A stretch of DNA of 64,000 nucleotides from Rachicladosporium sp. CCFEE 5018 (taxonomy: Eukaryota; Ascomycota; Dothideomycetes; Cladosporiales; Cladosporiaceae). The notes beneath the pieces were generated by a model. It saw only the letters and a program-made list of their open reading frames with translations. It had not been told where the DNA came from and ran no database searches. The stretch lies in contig KZ111142.1 in the NCBI GenBank assembly GCA_002077045.2, positions 964,261-1,028,260 of the forward strand, given 5' to 3'. Position numbers and translations under genes: made by a program. Below, one piece after another: positions 10,764 to 21,619 of the stretch. Position 1 is the first letter of the stretch; each line of letters opens with the position of its first letter.

Positions 10764-11695
10764 GCCAACGCCGAGAACGATCCCGGCGAATCCTTGTTCT
10801 CTCCAACGTAGTCCGCAGTCAGATCCGCAAGGTCATTGGCGTCCAATCGCAAGAGATCAGCCCGTAGCATCCCAGCGAGACTCTGTACGTGCCGATCCAT
10901 TTCCGCGTGTGCGTTCATGTCCGGACAGTGCAGATGTATGTCTGTCCTCGACGCCGCATGACTGGATGCTGCACCTGCATCTCCGGCAAGCGAGAAAGCA
11001 GCTCTAGTAGCAGCTTCGGTTTCTAGCAGAGACCAGACTAGCGGATCGAAGTTCATGCCATCATGAAGCGCCGCAGGAGGAGGCCCGAAGGAGAAGCCCA
11101 GACTCTTCGACTCTTTCTTCGATGCCTTCTCATCAGGTGACCGTATGTTCTGGCTGAACAACCCAATCCCTGGGACTGCTCTCGAAGCCCATTCCTTGTC
11201 TTCCTCCTCACTCACCTCCCTTGCGCTCTCCTTGCCAACCTCGCCATCAGCAGGATACCCAGGTACGCTGAACAACTTTGCTCCTGTCTCAACGTCGACG
11301 CATTCAAGCGTTCTCGTCACCGCCTCATCCCCCTTCGCCTGCACAGCCCCATCATCATATAGTCTCACATTGTCCTTCAAGAACCACTCCGGCAACGGCG
11401 GCGGCCGCGGGACATCGGGTTTGCTACTCCGTCGCTGCACCCGTTGCCTCAGCGGCTTTCTCGCATCTCCATGGTCCCAAGGCGACACTACTGGTTCCCG
11501 CGAAGTTTCTGCAGCCGCTCGTCGCTCTCTCTCAAACTCTCGCTGCTCATCTGCACTCCTGGGATCGCCGTTTGGAGGTTTGGCTTCGGAGAAAGTTGGA
11601 GCGCTAGTCTGGAAGAGGCGGGATTGCGGTACACGAGAGCGAGAGTGCGCGCGGAGTTGACTCAGGCGCGAGGTGTGCCGGGCAATGGAGCGCAT
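10764..11695 (-). CDS. N-terminal part of a mitochondrial protein, possibly an AAA-type ATPase (3' part lost in gap)
   Basis: An open frame from the ATG at 11695 runs into the N gap, giving about 310 residues without the C-terminus. It begins with an Arg/Ser-rich, acid-poor leader (MRSIARHTSRLSQLRAHSRS) ending near RLFQTSAPTF, a typical mitochondrial presequence. Later come PPLPEWFLKDNVRLYDDG and a stretch ending ADLLRLDANDLADL. From memory this pattern occurs in the N-terminal half of fungal mitochondrial AAA ATPases, but the Walker motifs would lie in the missing part. The mitochondrial location is well supported; the ATPase identity is tentative. Confidence 0.55.
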
Positions 11696-12077
11696 CAGGA
11701 GGATATACGTGGACGTTCAGAGAAAGTACGATGGAGGTTCATGTGTATGTGAACTATTTGTGAGGCTCAACGGCTGGTCCCGCTCGGTGACACTGCAACC
11801 CTGCTTCGACTGCGTTCTGTAGTGCAATGTCCCATATGAACAGACATCGAGCATGATCTCAACGCAGTCAACAAAATCTGATCGATTGCGGCAGTCGTGC
11901 GCTGATCGAAGGCGCTTTCTATGTACCAATTAATCTTGCTGTGAAATCGACTAATCCCGCCGGAGCTGTCAGTCCTCCCCAAAGGGTGCAGCACAACAAT
12001 CCACACCGAAGCACTCTCTGCTATCAGAATTGACGTGTATCTGCTATGATCGGGTGACATGTATCTCCGCGCTCCGC
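11696..12077. other. Short intergenic region
   Basis: About 380 bp between the start of the mitochondrial gene and the 3' end of the membrane-protein gene. Nothing recognised beyond overlapping short frames. Confidence 0.5.
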
Positions 12078-13859
12078 TCACCCGGAATGAGGCCAATTGG
12101 CGGACCAGGTCGTCCTGAATGTACGTGGGTCCTCAAATGCCACATTTCGAAAGACCTCCACGGTGAGGTATATTCGCGCGATTGCGTAGACTCCGCAAGA
12201 AGTGTGGAAAATTAGACTCGACCAAAACATTGTGCGCTTGGTTTGATGAATTGTCAGCGCGGCTACGAAAGGTAGTACAACAATGAGAGACGGCAGGACT
12301 GTCGTCGTGAGCGCTGTGACTTTCCACAAGACTTGCTCGGTAGCAGTGGGGAATTGATAGTTCCGCGCGATGCAGTGGATACTGCCGAACATAGTGGCCA
12401 TCACCTGAACCACTATGATTCCCTTTACCACTAAGTCGCCCTTGTTGCGATCGTCGACTTGATCTCTCGTGATGTCGGGCAGTCTGTCGATGATCCCGGA
12501 CTTCCGGGCGTACAGCAGCGGGCAAGCGTCCAAAATCCAGACGTTCCCTTGCAGAGCTATAAGGTTGAAAAACCACGGTGCGTAACCTCTCACACATTCC
12601 GATTTTTCCCATGCTGTATCGAATTAATCGAGATATGGACCCTGCAAGCACCGTATCGACAAGCCGCACATGATTCCCGTCGGGAGCCCAGGGACTTGGC
12701 CCAAGCAAAGCAGCATCTGCCATCTCTCTCGCAATCCATGAGGCTGCACTCCATCTCGGATGTGAAGCCAGCGATTCAAGTTGGTCGCGCATCGGACTCT
12801 TGTTGACTTCATCGCTTGACGGCGGAACGGCCGGGGATCTCCTAGTGCACTGCGTTTCAATCATTTGCTGTGCAGCTTTCCCTGCGCAGGATCCCCCGGT
12901 GTGTCCCTCTCACATACCGCATCTCTTTCGGAGATGGCATGGCTTGCGCGGCTGTCACTGCGAATGATGTTCATATCCTCCTCGGAAGTCTTTTCCAAGA
13001 TCGTAGGAGGCGCGACACAGGGCGGCTAGATCGCTGGTACCATTGAACCATCTTGCATTACGCCGGAGCGGACCGTATATTTGCTCCCCTTTGCTGCGAA
13101 TCCGGAAGCACCAGTCTGTACATCGACCTCTGAAACGGACGGCGGCGCGGTAGGACGATTGATCGGGTCGTCAGATAAAGCACGCGTACTATTTGCTGCA
13201 ATCGTGTGCCCGCTTTCCACCGCCTCTGGGCCATAAGCGCCGCTAAGGCGGTTTGAGCCATGCCCGATTGAGGAGGAAACGTACTGCCCGGATACGTCCT
13301 GGGAGTGAGCTGTTAGGGTGGATTGCTGCTCTCCAGTGCGCCGGAAATGTGAAGGCGTAGTTTCGGCTTCTTCGAACTTGATGGCGAAGCCCCCGATGTT
13401 GGCGAGAAAGGTATGCGCAACACTCCACTCCACACCATCTTCTTGCGCGAGATCCTTGGTGTGAATTCTCGCGGAGCAACGATCACTATAAGACTTGCCT
13501 AAGATGTACTCCGGAATGACTAGAGTGACCAGCATCCACCTCAACTTCGTCAAAAGTCTCGTTACCCGTCGCCGCCACGCCTGTCTCGTAGTTTGCGGCG
13601 TAGACTGCCTGGGTACATTGAGGTGCTGAACAGTCCAGGTACAGAGGAGTGATGTGCTCGGGCAGCTCCATATGATGTCCGAGGTCCCTCGGGTGATTGG
13701 AGAGGTCACGAACCCGACCACCTCTTGCGGCAGCGTGCAATTTGTGTGAAAGGTAATCATGGAGGCATTTGCAAATGGGAACTGGAGAAGCAGACTTACT
13801 TGATGTCTCCGATAGAGAAGAAAGACCTGATCTGCGTACGCGCGACAATCATGACACAA
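12078..13859 (-). CDS. Fungal multi-pass membrane protein of unknown function (exon limits unresolved)
   Basis: Two minus-strand coding blocks look like halves of one gene. Block 13859-13026 holds TSPITRGTSDIIWSC, LCTWTVQHLNVP, RWMLVTLVIPEYILGKS and VEWSVAHTFLANIGGFAI. Block 12593-12078 holds LPDITRDQVDDRNKGDLVVK, then several hydrophobic helices, ending in VYAIARIYLTVEVF and TWSANWPHSG before a stop. This order (RGT..W.C, HLNVP, PE.., AH...GGF, D.NKGD, C-terminal helices) is the pattern of a large Pezizomycotina family of membrane proteins, known to me only as hypothetical proteins. A stop at 13026-13028 and frame changes between the blocks require introns near 12.6 and 12.9 kb that I could not fix with confidence. 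It may instead be a decaying gene. Confidence 0.5.
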
Positions 13860-14341
13860 CTGTTATCCATCAGGCTATCAGCCTCAGCCGTGCCTGGCCT
13901 CCATACCTTAGATGGACCATGCGTGCGGGAGCGCATATGCAGGGCCATGGAGCGAAGAACGAGCAACAGTGGGCGCGCTAACAGCACCAAAGGCAGCCAT
14001 AGTTAATCGCTGAGAGGTCATGATAGAAGCAACGACGCCGAACGAGGTCGTGAAGTCGAAGGAAGTGTCGAGGTACATATAGTCCAAGTGTAGGTGCTCC
14101 ACCGTAAAGTTTGAACTCCTCCCCGTTCTCCATGCAAGTGAGCCGAGACAATGACGTCTCATTGTGTACAACTTCCCACGTGTTTTCCTGTTCTCGACCC
14201 GTCCCAAACCCCTCCAATGCCTCCAACCCCCCAAACAGCCACAATGGCTCCCCCTTCCCCATTATGCCCCTCCCCTCCCTCGTCTCCCATCTGACCACCG
14301 CCCTCCCCTTCCTGACCCAGCTTCCCGCCCTTTACGCTGCC
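13860..14341. other. Divergent promoter region
   Basis: About 480 bp between the divergent membrane-protein and glycine-zipper genes. It includes a CACGTG at 14177. Open frames here overlap on both strands and none is convincing. Confidence 0.4.
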
Positions 14342-15130
14342 ATGCCCTCTATGAGCGACTACAACATCTCTGACGCCGCTATCAAAGCTATGCCCGAGAA
14401 AGAACGCCTCGCGCAAGCTGCATCTGCTTCGCAAGCAGCGCAGCAGGCGCAGGGGTTGGCTGATACGTTGCGTAAGAAAGCCGCCGTAATCACGGACCCA
14501 GTCGAGCGAAATAGGATCTTGAGTGAAGCTTATGATCGGGAGATCGAGGCACATGGGAATAGTAAGAAAGCGCGACTGCTTAGTTCTGGTGGATTTCAGG
14601 GCGCGGTGGGCGGTGCGGGAATTGGAGGTGCTGTGGGAGTTGGGTTGGGGACCGTGGTCGGCACGGTTGTGGGCACAGTTGCTACTATCCCCACGACACT
14701 TGTTGGTGGACTAGTGGGAGGTGGTGTCGGTGCGTTGCATGGCCCGTGGATCAAGCTACAGAAGATCGGTAAAGGTGGCGCGAAGAAGGAAGAGGTCGTG
14801 CAGGTACCTGAAGCTGCTGTGCGGAGCGGCGCTGTCATTGTGAACGAGAAGACTGGAGAAGCCACAGTGAGGGACCCTGAAGCTTTGAAGAAAGCAAGTG
14901 AGCAGACTGCAGGAGCGGCAGAACAGGCCGAGGAGCTGAAGGAGCAGCAAAGCGGGACGCCAAAGAAGAAGCCTAGAAAGCTGCAGGTCAGAAGCTCTGC
15001 GCAGATCCAACGCGAAGAACAGGAGCAGAAAGCGGAGCAGGCGAAGACAGAGGAAAGGAAGGAAGAGAAGAAGAGGAAGCCTGCGAGGAAATTGGAAGTG
15101 AGGTCGAACGGGAAAGCGCAGGCTGCGTGA
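14342..15130 (+). CDS. Glycine-zipper, charged-tail protein of unknown function
   Basis: A single open frame that could start as far upstream as 14111. I prefer the ATG at 14342 (MPSMSDYNIS), or the one three codons later, because upstream residues look non-coding. It has an Ala/Gln-rich helix (AQAASASQAAQQAQGLADTL), then a strongly Gly/Val-rich stretch (about residues 85-125) with GxxxG repeats typical of glycine-zipper membrane-inserting segments, then a long Lys/Glu-rich tail with two KPRKLQVRS / ARKLEVRS repeats. The family is not named. Membrane association is inferred from the glycine zipper. Confidence 0.65.
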   Translation: MPSMSDYNISDAAIKAMPEKERLAQAASASQAAQQAQGLADTLRKKAAVITDPVERNRILSEAYDREIEAHGNSKKARLLSSGGFQGAVGGAGIGGAVGVGLGTVVGTVVGTVATIPTTLVGGLVGGGVGALHGPWIKLQKIGKGGAKKEEVVQVPEAAVRSGAVIVNEKTGEATVRDPEALKKASEQTAGAAEQAEELKEQQSGTPKKKPRKLQVRSSAQIQREEQEQKAEQAKTEERKEEKKRKPARKLEVRSNGKAQAA

Positions 15131-16121
15131 GCAAAGCCCCTCTGAGACAGAGGAAGGAGGTCGAGCACTCGACGTGGGCATGGCAGCCCAATGACCAGGA
15201 CCAACATTATTTGGATCTTGAAATGGATATGGTGGCTGATCATTCACACGGGTGTTGTCTCCGGGTCGTCAAGCTCACTGTGGTCACAACATATACTCAC
15301 TCACCCCGCTAGGCAAGCCCATGGCCGTTCCTTCCTCATGACCATCTCCCTCTGGCACTCCTTCCCGACTTTCCTGGACCTCGCTGCCGCGAGCTGAGTC
15401 GCTCGCTTCGAGCGCGAGCTAGCGGCTGTCGACATCTTAAATTCGACCTCAGAACCTGTGCAAGTGGGACCACCAGCTACACACGCACCACGACCGCCTG
15501 CGAAGAGGCGGTCATGTCACCAAAGTGAAAATTTTCAGTGATCACGGACCTAAGCTAATAATGCTTCGGAATAGGCAGAGGTGGTAGCGGCTAGTGCGAC
15601 GGGCTCATACTGGCCACAGAGCACTTGATGGAGCTACCTTCCCAAGAACATCGATCGCCCGTGATCTTGTTGTGACCGAGCGTCGGTGCTCCAGTACATC
15701 TGCAAAACATCTCTTGGGGTCTCCAGGCGAGGCGATCCAAACCCTGCATCAGAGCACTGTGTCAGAGACGGTGTTCCGAGCATGGTTTTTCGAATCTGTT
15801 AAGATATACAAGATTTTAGCGCTGGCGTTCAGGCAGTTGCTTAATCTGAGCGCGGCATCAAAAGTATGTAGGGAGCAACAGTACTGAGGCAAAAGCATTG
15901 CGAGTGGAAAAGCTTCATAGCTCTGTACGATCTATACAACCGCCGCTACTATGCAAAGGTCTACCAGTCGTTCGTCCTGTACAGCCCAATGCACGGATGC
16001 TCTCTATACAACCCCATTTCCCTCTCCTCATAAACCAAATACATCAACTCCAGAATGCAAGTCATAAACCAAGGTTATTTCACCCAACACTCCCCCATCC
16101 AAACCTCCCCTTCAACGCCTC
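15131..16121. other. Intergenic, convergent 3' ends
   Basis: About 990 bp between the convergent glycine-zipper and ADAM genes. Only short unsupported frames are seen. Confidence 0.5.
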
Positions 16122-18605
16122 CTAAGCGTATCTCCCTCGATAATTCGCAGGAGGAGGAGGTGGCCCGTACCCCGGTCCCTGCGGCGGCGCACCACCCTGA
16201 AACCACCCCTGACTAGGGTGTTGAGCCATAGGCGGCGGCATCGGCACGTTTCGCTGACCATACCCGCGACTCTGATGCATGGCTGCAGGCGGCGGCGGTG
16301 CGTTCCAGCCCTGCCAACCGCCAGGCGGGACTTGCGGCGGGAGGTGCTTAGGTTTCCGACTCCTCCGACAGCGCCGCGTAATGCAGCCGAGGATGGAGAA
16401 GAGCAGAATCCCGCCGATGGCGGCGCAGACGCCTATGACAATGGCTTTGTGGTCTTGGATCCAGGACTTGATCTGCCCGCCCGCAGACGCACCTTTGCAT
16501 TGGCCGTTATTGCAAGTTCCTCCGCCGCCACACGTCGTGCCGTCGAGGAAGTTTTGCTGCAAGCCAAGACATTGACCTATGCCGAATTCGGGGGATGCGC
16601 AGGAGATCATGCAGCCGGAGGAGTCGCAGGCGTAGGTGTCGTTTCCTTGCGTGTAGGAGCCCATTACTGTCTTGCATTGTTGGTCGCGGGATGTGCATTG
16701 TCCTGAGGCGCACTGGAGGTTGTTGCCGCAGCTGTCGCCGTTCGGTGCGTTGACATCTTTCGGGCAGAGCGCAGAGGTGCCGGAGCAGGTTTCTTGCGGG
16801 TCGCAGGAGCCTGTTGAGGCGCGGCAGACTGTGCCGTTGGTGGCAAACTGGCAGGAGCGACAACAGTCTTCATTACTATCATCGCAGACGGCGGTGGACT
16901 TGAATTTGCAGGTCGTAGCCTCGCAGCACTGGTTATCGCCACAGCCTTCTGTGCCGCCGCAGTCGCAGTCTTCGCCTGTTTCGACGATGCCGTTGCCGCA
17001 TTGTTGGCCGGAGATAGTGGTGACTTCGCGATTGTTGGAGAGGCAGTCGGTGTTTACTGAGCGGCGGCCGATGGCGCTGCAGATGTTGCCGATGGTGCAA
17101 GGGGAGAAGGTGCTGATGCCCTGCGAGGAGGAAGGGTTCATGATGTAGCGGCCGCCTGCGTCGCACTGCGAGGAAGAGAGCGGACAGCATTGCTGTGCGT
17201 TGACGATCTGCTGGTTCGCGCAAGTCGCGGAGTAGCAGTCGTGTACGGCGCCATAGGTGTGGCCGGTCTCGTGAGCGATGATCTGCCACTCGGCAGCACC
17301 TTGCGTGCGGATGACGACATTCGCACCGGCGACGGTTTCAGTGCCGCCTGTGGACTGGCCGTTGCCGGTCGTGGAGGCGTTGGCAGTCATGGCTGAATTG
17401 ACGCAAGCTTGGCCGAGCCACGCAAGACCAACGGCGGTGTCGGTATTGCAGGTCGAGAGCAGGGTCCAGTGGCTGTTGTTGTCGCTCAGGGTACCTCTCC
17501 AGGCCGAGAAGTAGTTGAGGCGGGCTTGAATGTCGACATTACCGCTGCAGCCTTGGTTCCACTGCGTTGCCTGGGCAGGCGTGCCGGGACATGTGGCGTC
17601 GGACACGGTCAAGTTTTGCAGACCGAGCGAGATGTTGAAGGTGTTCTCCCAGACGGCGGATGCAGTGTTCATCTGCTGGATGACGTTGTCGCGTGCAGTC
17701 TGTGTCGAATTGAAGTCGGCAGTGTAAGTGCAGTCTGTCGCTACACCTACGAGCGCCACCTTGCGAGTCGTAGGACATCCATCAGTCTTGCCAATGTTAG
17801 CAATAAGATTGACACCAGCACTGTTGCCTCCAGTAGTCGAGTCTGTCTGTCGCTTGCTGAACATATTCCTCGAGAAGTCGATAACACCGAAGGATCCTGA
17901 CTCCCGCTTTCGCATACCGAGGTAGACGGGGTGATCAGGCTGCATGTTAAAGACCAGCCTGTCCGCCTGACAGACCGGTGCCTCTTCTTCCTGCAATCTC
18001 CTCCGTAAATCCCCATGACCTGTCGCCACCTCAGCATCACTCAAGATGTCCGAGTCCCGCCACACGACCATGTACTCCTCGCATTGCCGTGCAAGCTCGA
18101 TCTCAGGATCCTCTCCATGCCGCGTGCGCATATAATTGAACGAAGTCTGCACATGGTGATGGTCATGCTCCACCGCAAAGGCACCCTCAAACACTGGCTC
18201 CCGTCCATCCTGCGTGACCATCACTCTTGCCCATCCAGCCCTTTCCCATACATGCTGCCCAGCCTTGGGTCTCTGCACCCACGCCGTCCCCTTGAATACC
18301 TTGTGACTCAACCGGTCCACTTTCTCCCGCTGTGAGATGGTCCCATCAGGCGCAAGGTAGGATATCGATGCATCCTGCGCCAAGATATCGTGGTTCGGCG
18401 AGAGGCTGAGCTTGACGTAGAGGTCCTCGCGTAGGTTGAAACTTAGGTCGAAGTCTGACAGGGCGTGTATCCGCTGATTGTGGGTGTGTATTGTGGCATT
18501 CTGGACTCGGGAAAGAGCGCCTATGGGGTTTCGTGTCCGGCTGTTGGCGTGTACTGTGAGGAAGGTTGTGGCGAGGGTGAGGAGGAGCGAGGGGAAGAGG
18601 CGCAT
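16122..18605 (-). CDS. Fungal ADAM-family metalloprotease-disintegrin
   Basis: One intronless frame of 827 aa from the ATG at 18605, which opens straight into a signal peptide (MRLFPSLLLTLATTFLTVHA). The prodomain is followed by a reprolysin-type catalytic domain with the zinc site HETGHTYGAVHD (about residue 444, HExxHxxGxxHD), then a Cys-rich disintegrin-like domain (CGNGIVETGEDCDCG onward), a transmembrane helix near residues 721-743 and a Pro/Gly/Gln-rich cytoplasmic tail. This is the layout of fungal ADM-A/ADM-B proteins, membrane-anchored zinc endopeptidases thought to process cell-surface proteins. All zinc ligands are present, so it should be active. The frame opens 11 codons further upstream, but those residues are not signal-like. 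Confidence 0.93.
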   Translation of the reverse strand: MRLFPSLLLTLATTFLTVHANSRTRNPIGALSRVQNATIHTHNQRIHALSDFDLSFNLREDLYVKLSLSPNHDILAQDASISYLAPDGTISQREKVDRLSHKVFKGTAWVQRPKAGQHVWERAGWARVMVTQDGREPVFEGAFAVEHDHHHVQTSFNYMRTRHGEDPEIELARQCEEYMVVWRDSDILSDAEVATGHGDLRRRLQEEEAPVCQADRLVFNMQPDHPVYLGMRKRESGSFGVIDFSRNMFSKRQTDSTTGGNSAGVNLIANIGKTDGCPTTRKVALVGVATDCTYTADFNSTQTARDNVIQQMNTASAVWENTFNISLGLQNLTVSDATCPGTPAQATQWNQGCSGNVDIQARLNYFSAWRGTLSDNNSHWTLLSTCNTDTAVGLAWLGQACVNSAMTANASTTGNGQSTGGTETVAGANVVIRTQGAAEWQIIAHETGHTYGAVHDCYSATCANQQIVNAQQCCPLSSSQCDAGGRYIMNPSSSQGISTFSPCTIGNICSAIGRRSVNTDCLSNNREVTTISGQQCGNGIVETGEDCDCGGTEGCGDNQCCEATTCKFKSTAVCDDSNEDCCRSCQFATNGTVCRASTGSCDPQETCSGTSALCPKDVNAPNGDSCGNNLQCASGQCTSRDQQCKTVMGSYTQGNDTYACDSSGCMISCASPEFGIGQCLGLQQNFLDGTTCGGGGTCNNGQCKGASAGGQIKSWIQDHKAIVIGVCAAIGGILLFSILGCITRRCRRSRKPKHLPPQVPPGGWQGWNAPPPPAAMHQSRGYGQRNVPMPPPMAQHPSQGWFQGGAPPQGPGYGPPPPPANYRGRYA

Positions 18606-19508
18606 GGTTGCGCTATGTGCGTAGAGGGGTCGCGACAAGTCGTGCTCTGCTCTCGTACACGGCTGCTTGCGTAGTGCCTAGGGCTAGTTTGCTATGTGGA
18701 TGGTGACGAATGGTCGAAGAGAGGCATGTGAGGCGGACAGCGGATCGGGATCGTTCAAGGTAGGGATTGACAGATAGGAAGATGATGGTAGTCGGTCAAT
18801 CTCTCGCGGTCTGGGAGTGTATGGCAAGGCAAGATAGTCGATTGCTCGGGAGTTGGGTGAATAGTGGAATGGTCATTCGATCATGGCGGCTTGCCGATTA
18901 CACAGCCTTGTTCGGCCAAGAGCGCTCGGCATAGATGTCAACGAACATCCGAGAGAAGGCAAGCGCGCACTTTGTCTCAGCCTTACTGTGTTTATTCTTG
19001 TACCCATGGGCAATCCTTGCACTTAATCCTCCGTACGACATCCAATGTACAAGTCACGCAGCATCGCCGTATCATTATCAACGATCACACCGTCGACGAG
19101 CGCAGACTAGGACACAATCAACAGCACCCAGGTCTTGAGACTGTCTTCCTCCGCGGCCGAGCTTCCCGGTTGCTACGGAGCCAAGCCTCTTGGTCAGCCT
19201 CTGCATTGCGCGTCCTTTCGCCATACTCCATCACACCTTTCACGTGACCTCGGTGATATGATAGTATAGCCATTCACGCCTCGGACCAGCTCATAACAGT
19301 AGCACCCACCTATCTCGTGTCTGGAGAGAACGAAGTGCGAGCATGCCTGAGGCGCATACGTAACTTCCACTCCAGACCTCCGCGACTGGATCGACGAGCA
19401 CTCTACGATTACGACTTCAGACTACCGGCAGGACATAACATCTGGAGTGTCCATTCATACCAAGATTCCTACCCATACCCTGTCCTTCACTCTCCTCACC
19501 ATCACCCT
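18606..19508. other. Intergenic, ADAM promoter and ACS 3' flank
   Basis: About 900 bp upstream of the ADAM gene and downstream of the acetyl-CoA synthetase stop. A CACGTGACC lies at 19241. No gene recognised. Confidence 0.5.
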
Positions 19509-21619
19509 CTACTTCTTCACCCGACTCTCTTTCACATTCTCAATGATCTTATCAACCACGCTCGGATCACTCAACGTCGACGTATCGCCCAACTGATCCT
19601 CCTCCCCGGCCAAGATCTTCCTCAGAATCCTTCGCATGATCTTGCCAGACCGCGTCTTAGGCAGATCCGGCACGCAGAAGATCGCCTTGGGCGCAGCGAA
19701 AGGTCCAATAGACTTGCGGACTTGCATGATCAAGTCCTTCTTCAGCGCGTCATTAATCTCGTTGCCATCCTTGATGGAGACGAAGGCATTAACGGCTTGG
19801 CCAGTGAGCTCGTCGTTGATGCCGACCACAGCCGCCTCGCCGACAGCGTGGTGCTCGATAAGCGCAGCCTCGATCTCAGCGGTACTCAACCGATGCCCAG
19901 AGACATTGACCACATCGTCCACGCGTCCGCGGATCCAATAATACCCCTCGTGATCCCTTGCCGCACCATCGCCCGTAAAGTAATACCCTTTGTAGACATT
20001 GAGGTAGGTGTCCATGTAGCGCTTGTGCGCGCCCCAGACTGTGCGCGCCATGGACGGCCAAGCCTGCTTGAAAGCTAGCACGCCCTCGACGTCGTTGCCG
20101 TGGATTTCTTCGCCGGAGACGGGATCGATGATCGCGGGCTCGATGCCGAAGAAGGGGAGGGAGGCGCTGCCGGGCTTCGTGGGGGTGATGCCGGCGAGGG
20201 GCGTGATGACGTGGGAACCGGTCTCGGTTTGCCAATAGGTCTGTGTTGGTGTTAGTGAGGAGACCTGATGTAAGGGGGGTGGAGAGACTTACGTCGATCA
20301 CATGGGCCTGCTCCTTGCCGACAACGTCGAAGTACCATTTCCAGACTTCCGCCGCGATGGGTTCACCAACGGAGCCGAGCACGCGCAACTCCTTCATCTC
20401 CTTGACGTGGTGGTCGCCGGCGCGCTTGAGCAGACGAAGCGCCGTTGGTGCGACATAGAATTGCGTGACCTTGTGCTTCGCCACTACATCCCAGTACCGG
20501 CTGAAGTTAGGGTATGCTGGGGTTCCCTCGAAGACAACAGTCGCCACACCCAGCAATAGCGGCGCGTAAACGACATAAGTGTGCCCAGTAATCCAACCTA
20601 CATCACCACCACAGAAGAACACATCAGTATCATGGATATCGAAAACGTACTTCCCGGTCATCGCAGCACCGAGCAAGTACCCGGCCGTGGTGTGCATGAC
20701 ACCCTTCGGCTTGCCGGTAGACCCGGAAGTATACAGCAAGAACAACGGGTCCTCGGAGTCCATCGTCTCGGGCACATAGTACGCAGGCCACTTCTCCATC
20801 TCCTCATGCCACCACAAGTCGCGGCCGGCTTTGAACGGCACATCCGCGCCAGTGCGTTTGTACACGAGGCAGTGCGTGACATCCGGGCACTGCTTAAGCG
20901 CCTCGTCGACGATCTTCTTGGTGCCGATGAGTTTGCCGCCGCGCTTGCCCTCGTCGGTCGTGATGACAACTTTGGACTTTGCGTCAATGATTCGGTCGCG
21001 GAGGGAGTCGGAGCTGAAACCTGCAAAGACTACAGAGTGCACGGCGCCGATGCGCGTGAGGGCTAGGAAAGCTACGAGAGCCTCTGGAATCATGGGGAGG
21101 TAGAGTGCGACTGTATCCCCTTTCTTGACGCCCATCTCCTTCAGTGTCCAGGCGAGCTTGGACACATCGCGCAGCAGCTCGCCGTAGGTGATTGTGCGAC
21201 CATCGTTCGCCTCGTCGCCTTCGTAGATGATGGCTGGCTTATCTGGGTTCTTGAAAGCGTGGCGATCGACGCAGTTGTAGGAGGCGTTCAGCTTGCCGCC
21301 GTGAAACCAGGCTGTGTCGCCGTTGGATAGAGTGCCGGATTTGACTTGGCCGAAGTCTTGTTGCCAGGAGAGGAGCTCGCGGGCTTGCTTGCCCCAGAAA
21401 GATGAGGGATCGGAGATGGACTGTTTGTAGAGGGATTTGTACTCGTCGAGATCTTTGAGATGGGGAGAGCCGTGCTTTCTGGTGTGCTGTCAGTCGTGGA
21501 GCTTGATTTGGAGGCCGGAAGTTGACTTACTCGAAGAAAGCTTTCGGAACGTGGAATGTATCTACTTCGTGTGCTTCTGGCACCGCCGGCTTGGGCGGTG
21601 CTACGTCGCCCTCAGACAT
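19509..21619 (-). CDS. facA: Acetyl-CoA synthetase
   Basis: Three exons (21619-21531, 21478-20293, 20240-19509) with two 52-bp introns encode 668 aa, the usual length. Motifs in order: the AMP-binding P-loop YTSGSTGKPKGVMHTT (about residue 277), TYWQTETGSHV formed across the second intron, YYFTGDGAARDHEGYYWIRGR, and the regulated lysine in PKTRSGKIMRRIL (about residue 620). It makes acetyl-CoA from acetate, ATP and CoA, in cytosol and nucleus, and is required for growth on acetate or ethanol. The symbol is the Aspergillus name used by orthology. The enzyme acts downstream of alcohol dehydrogenase and aldehyde dehydrogenase, but its closeness to the ADH copies is probably chance. Confidence 0.96.

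Noticed and set aside
14596..15243. 215-codon minus-strand frame opposite the glycine-zipper gene
   Set aside because: It mirrors the Gly/Lys/Glu-rich sense protein as Pro/Phe/Ser-rich antisense; no domain and no start context.
16218..18335. Several 90-160-codon frames opposite the ADAM gene
   Set aside because: All are shadows of the Cys-rich sense frame.
19317..20078. 253-codon plus-strand frame opposite the acetyl-CoA synthetase 3' exon
   Set aside because: Antisense shadow; the sense strand carries the conserved C-terminal motifs of the enzyme.
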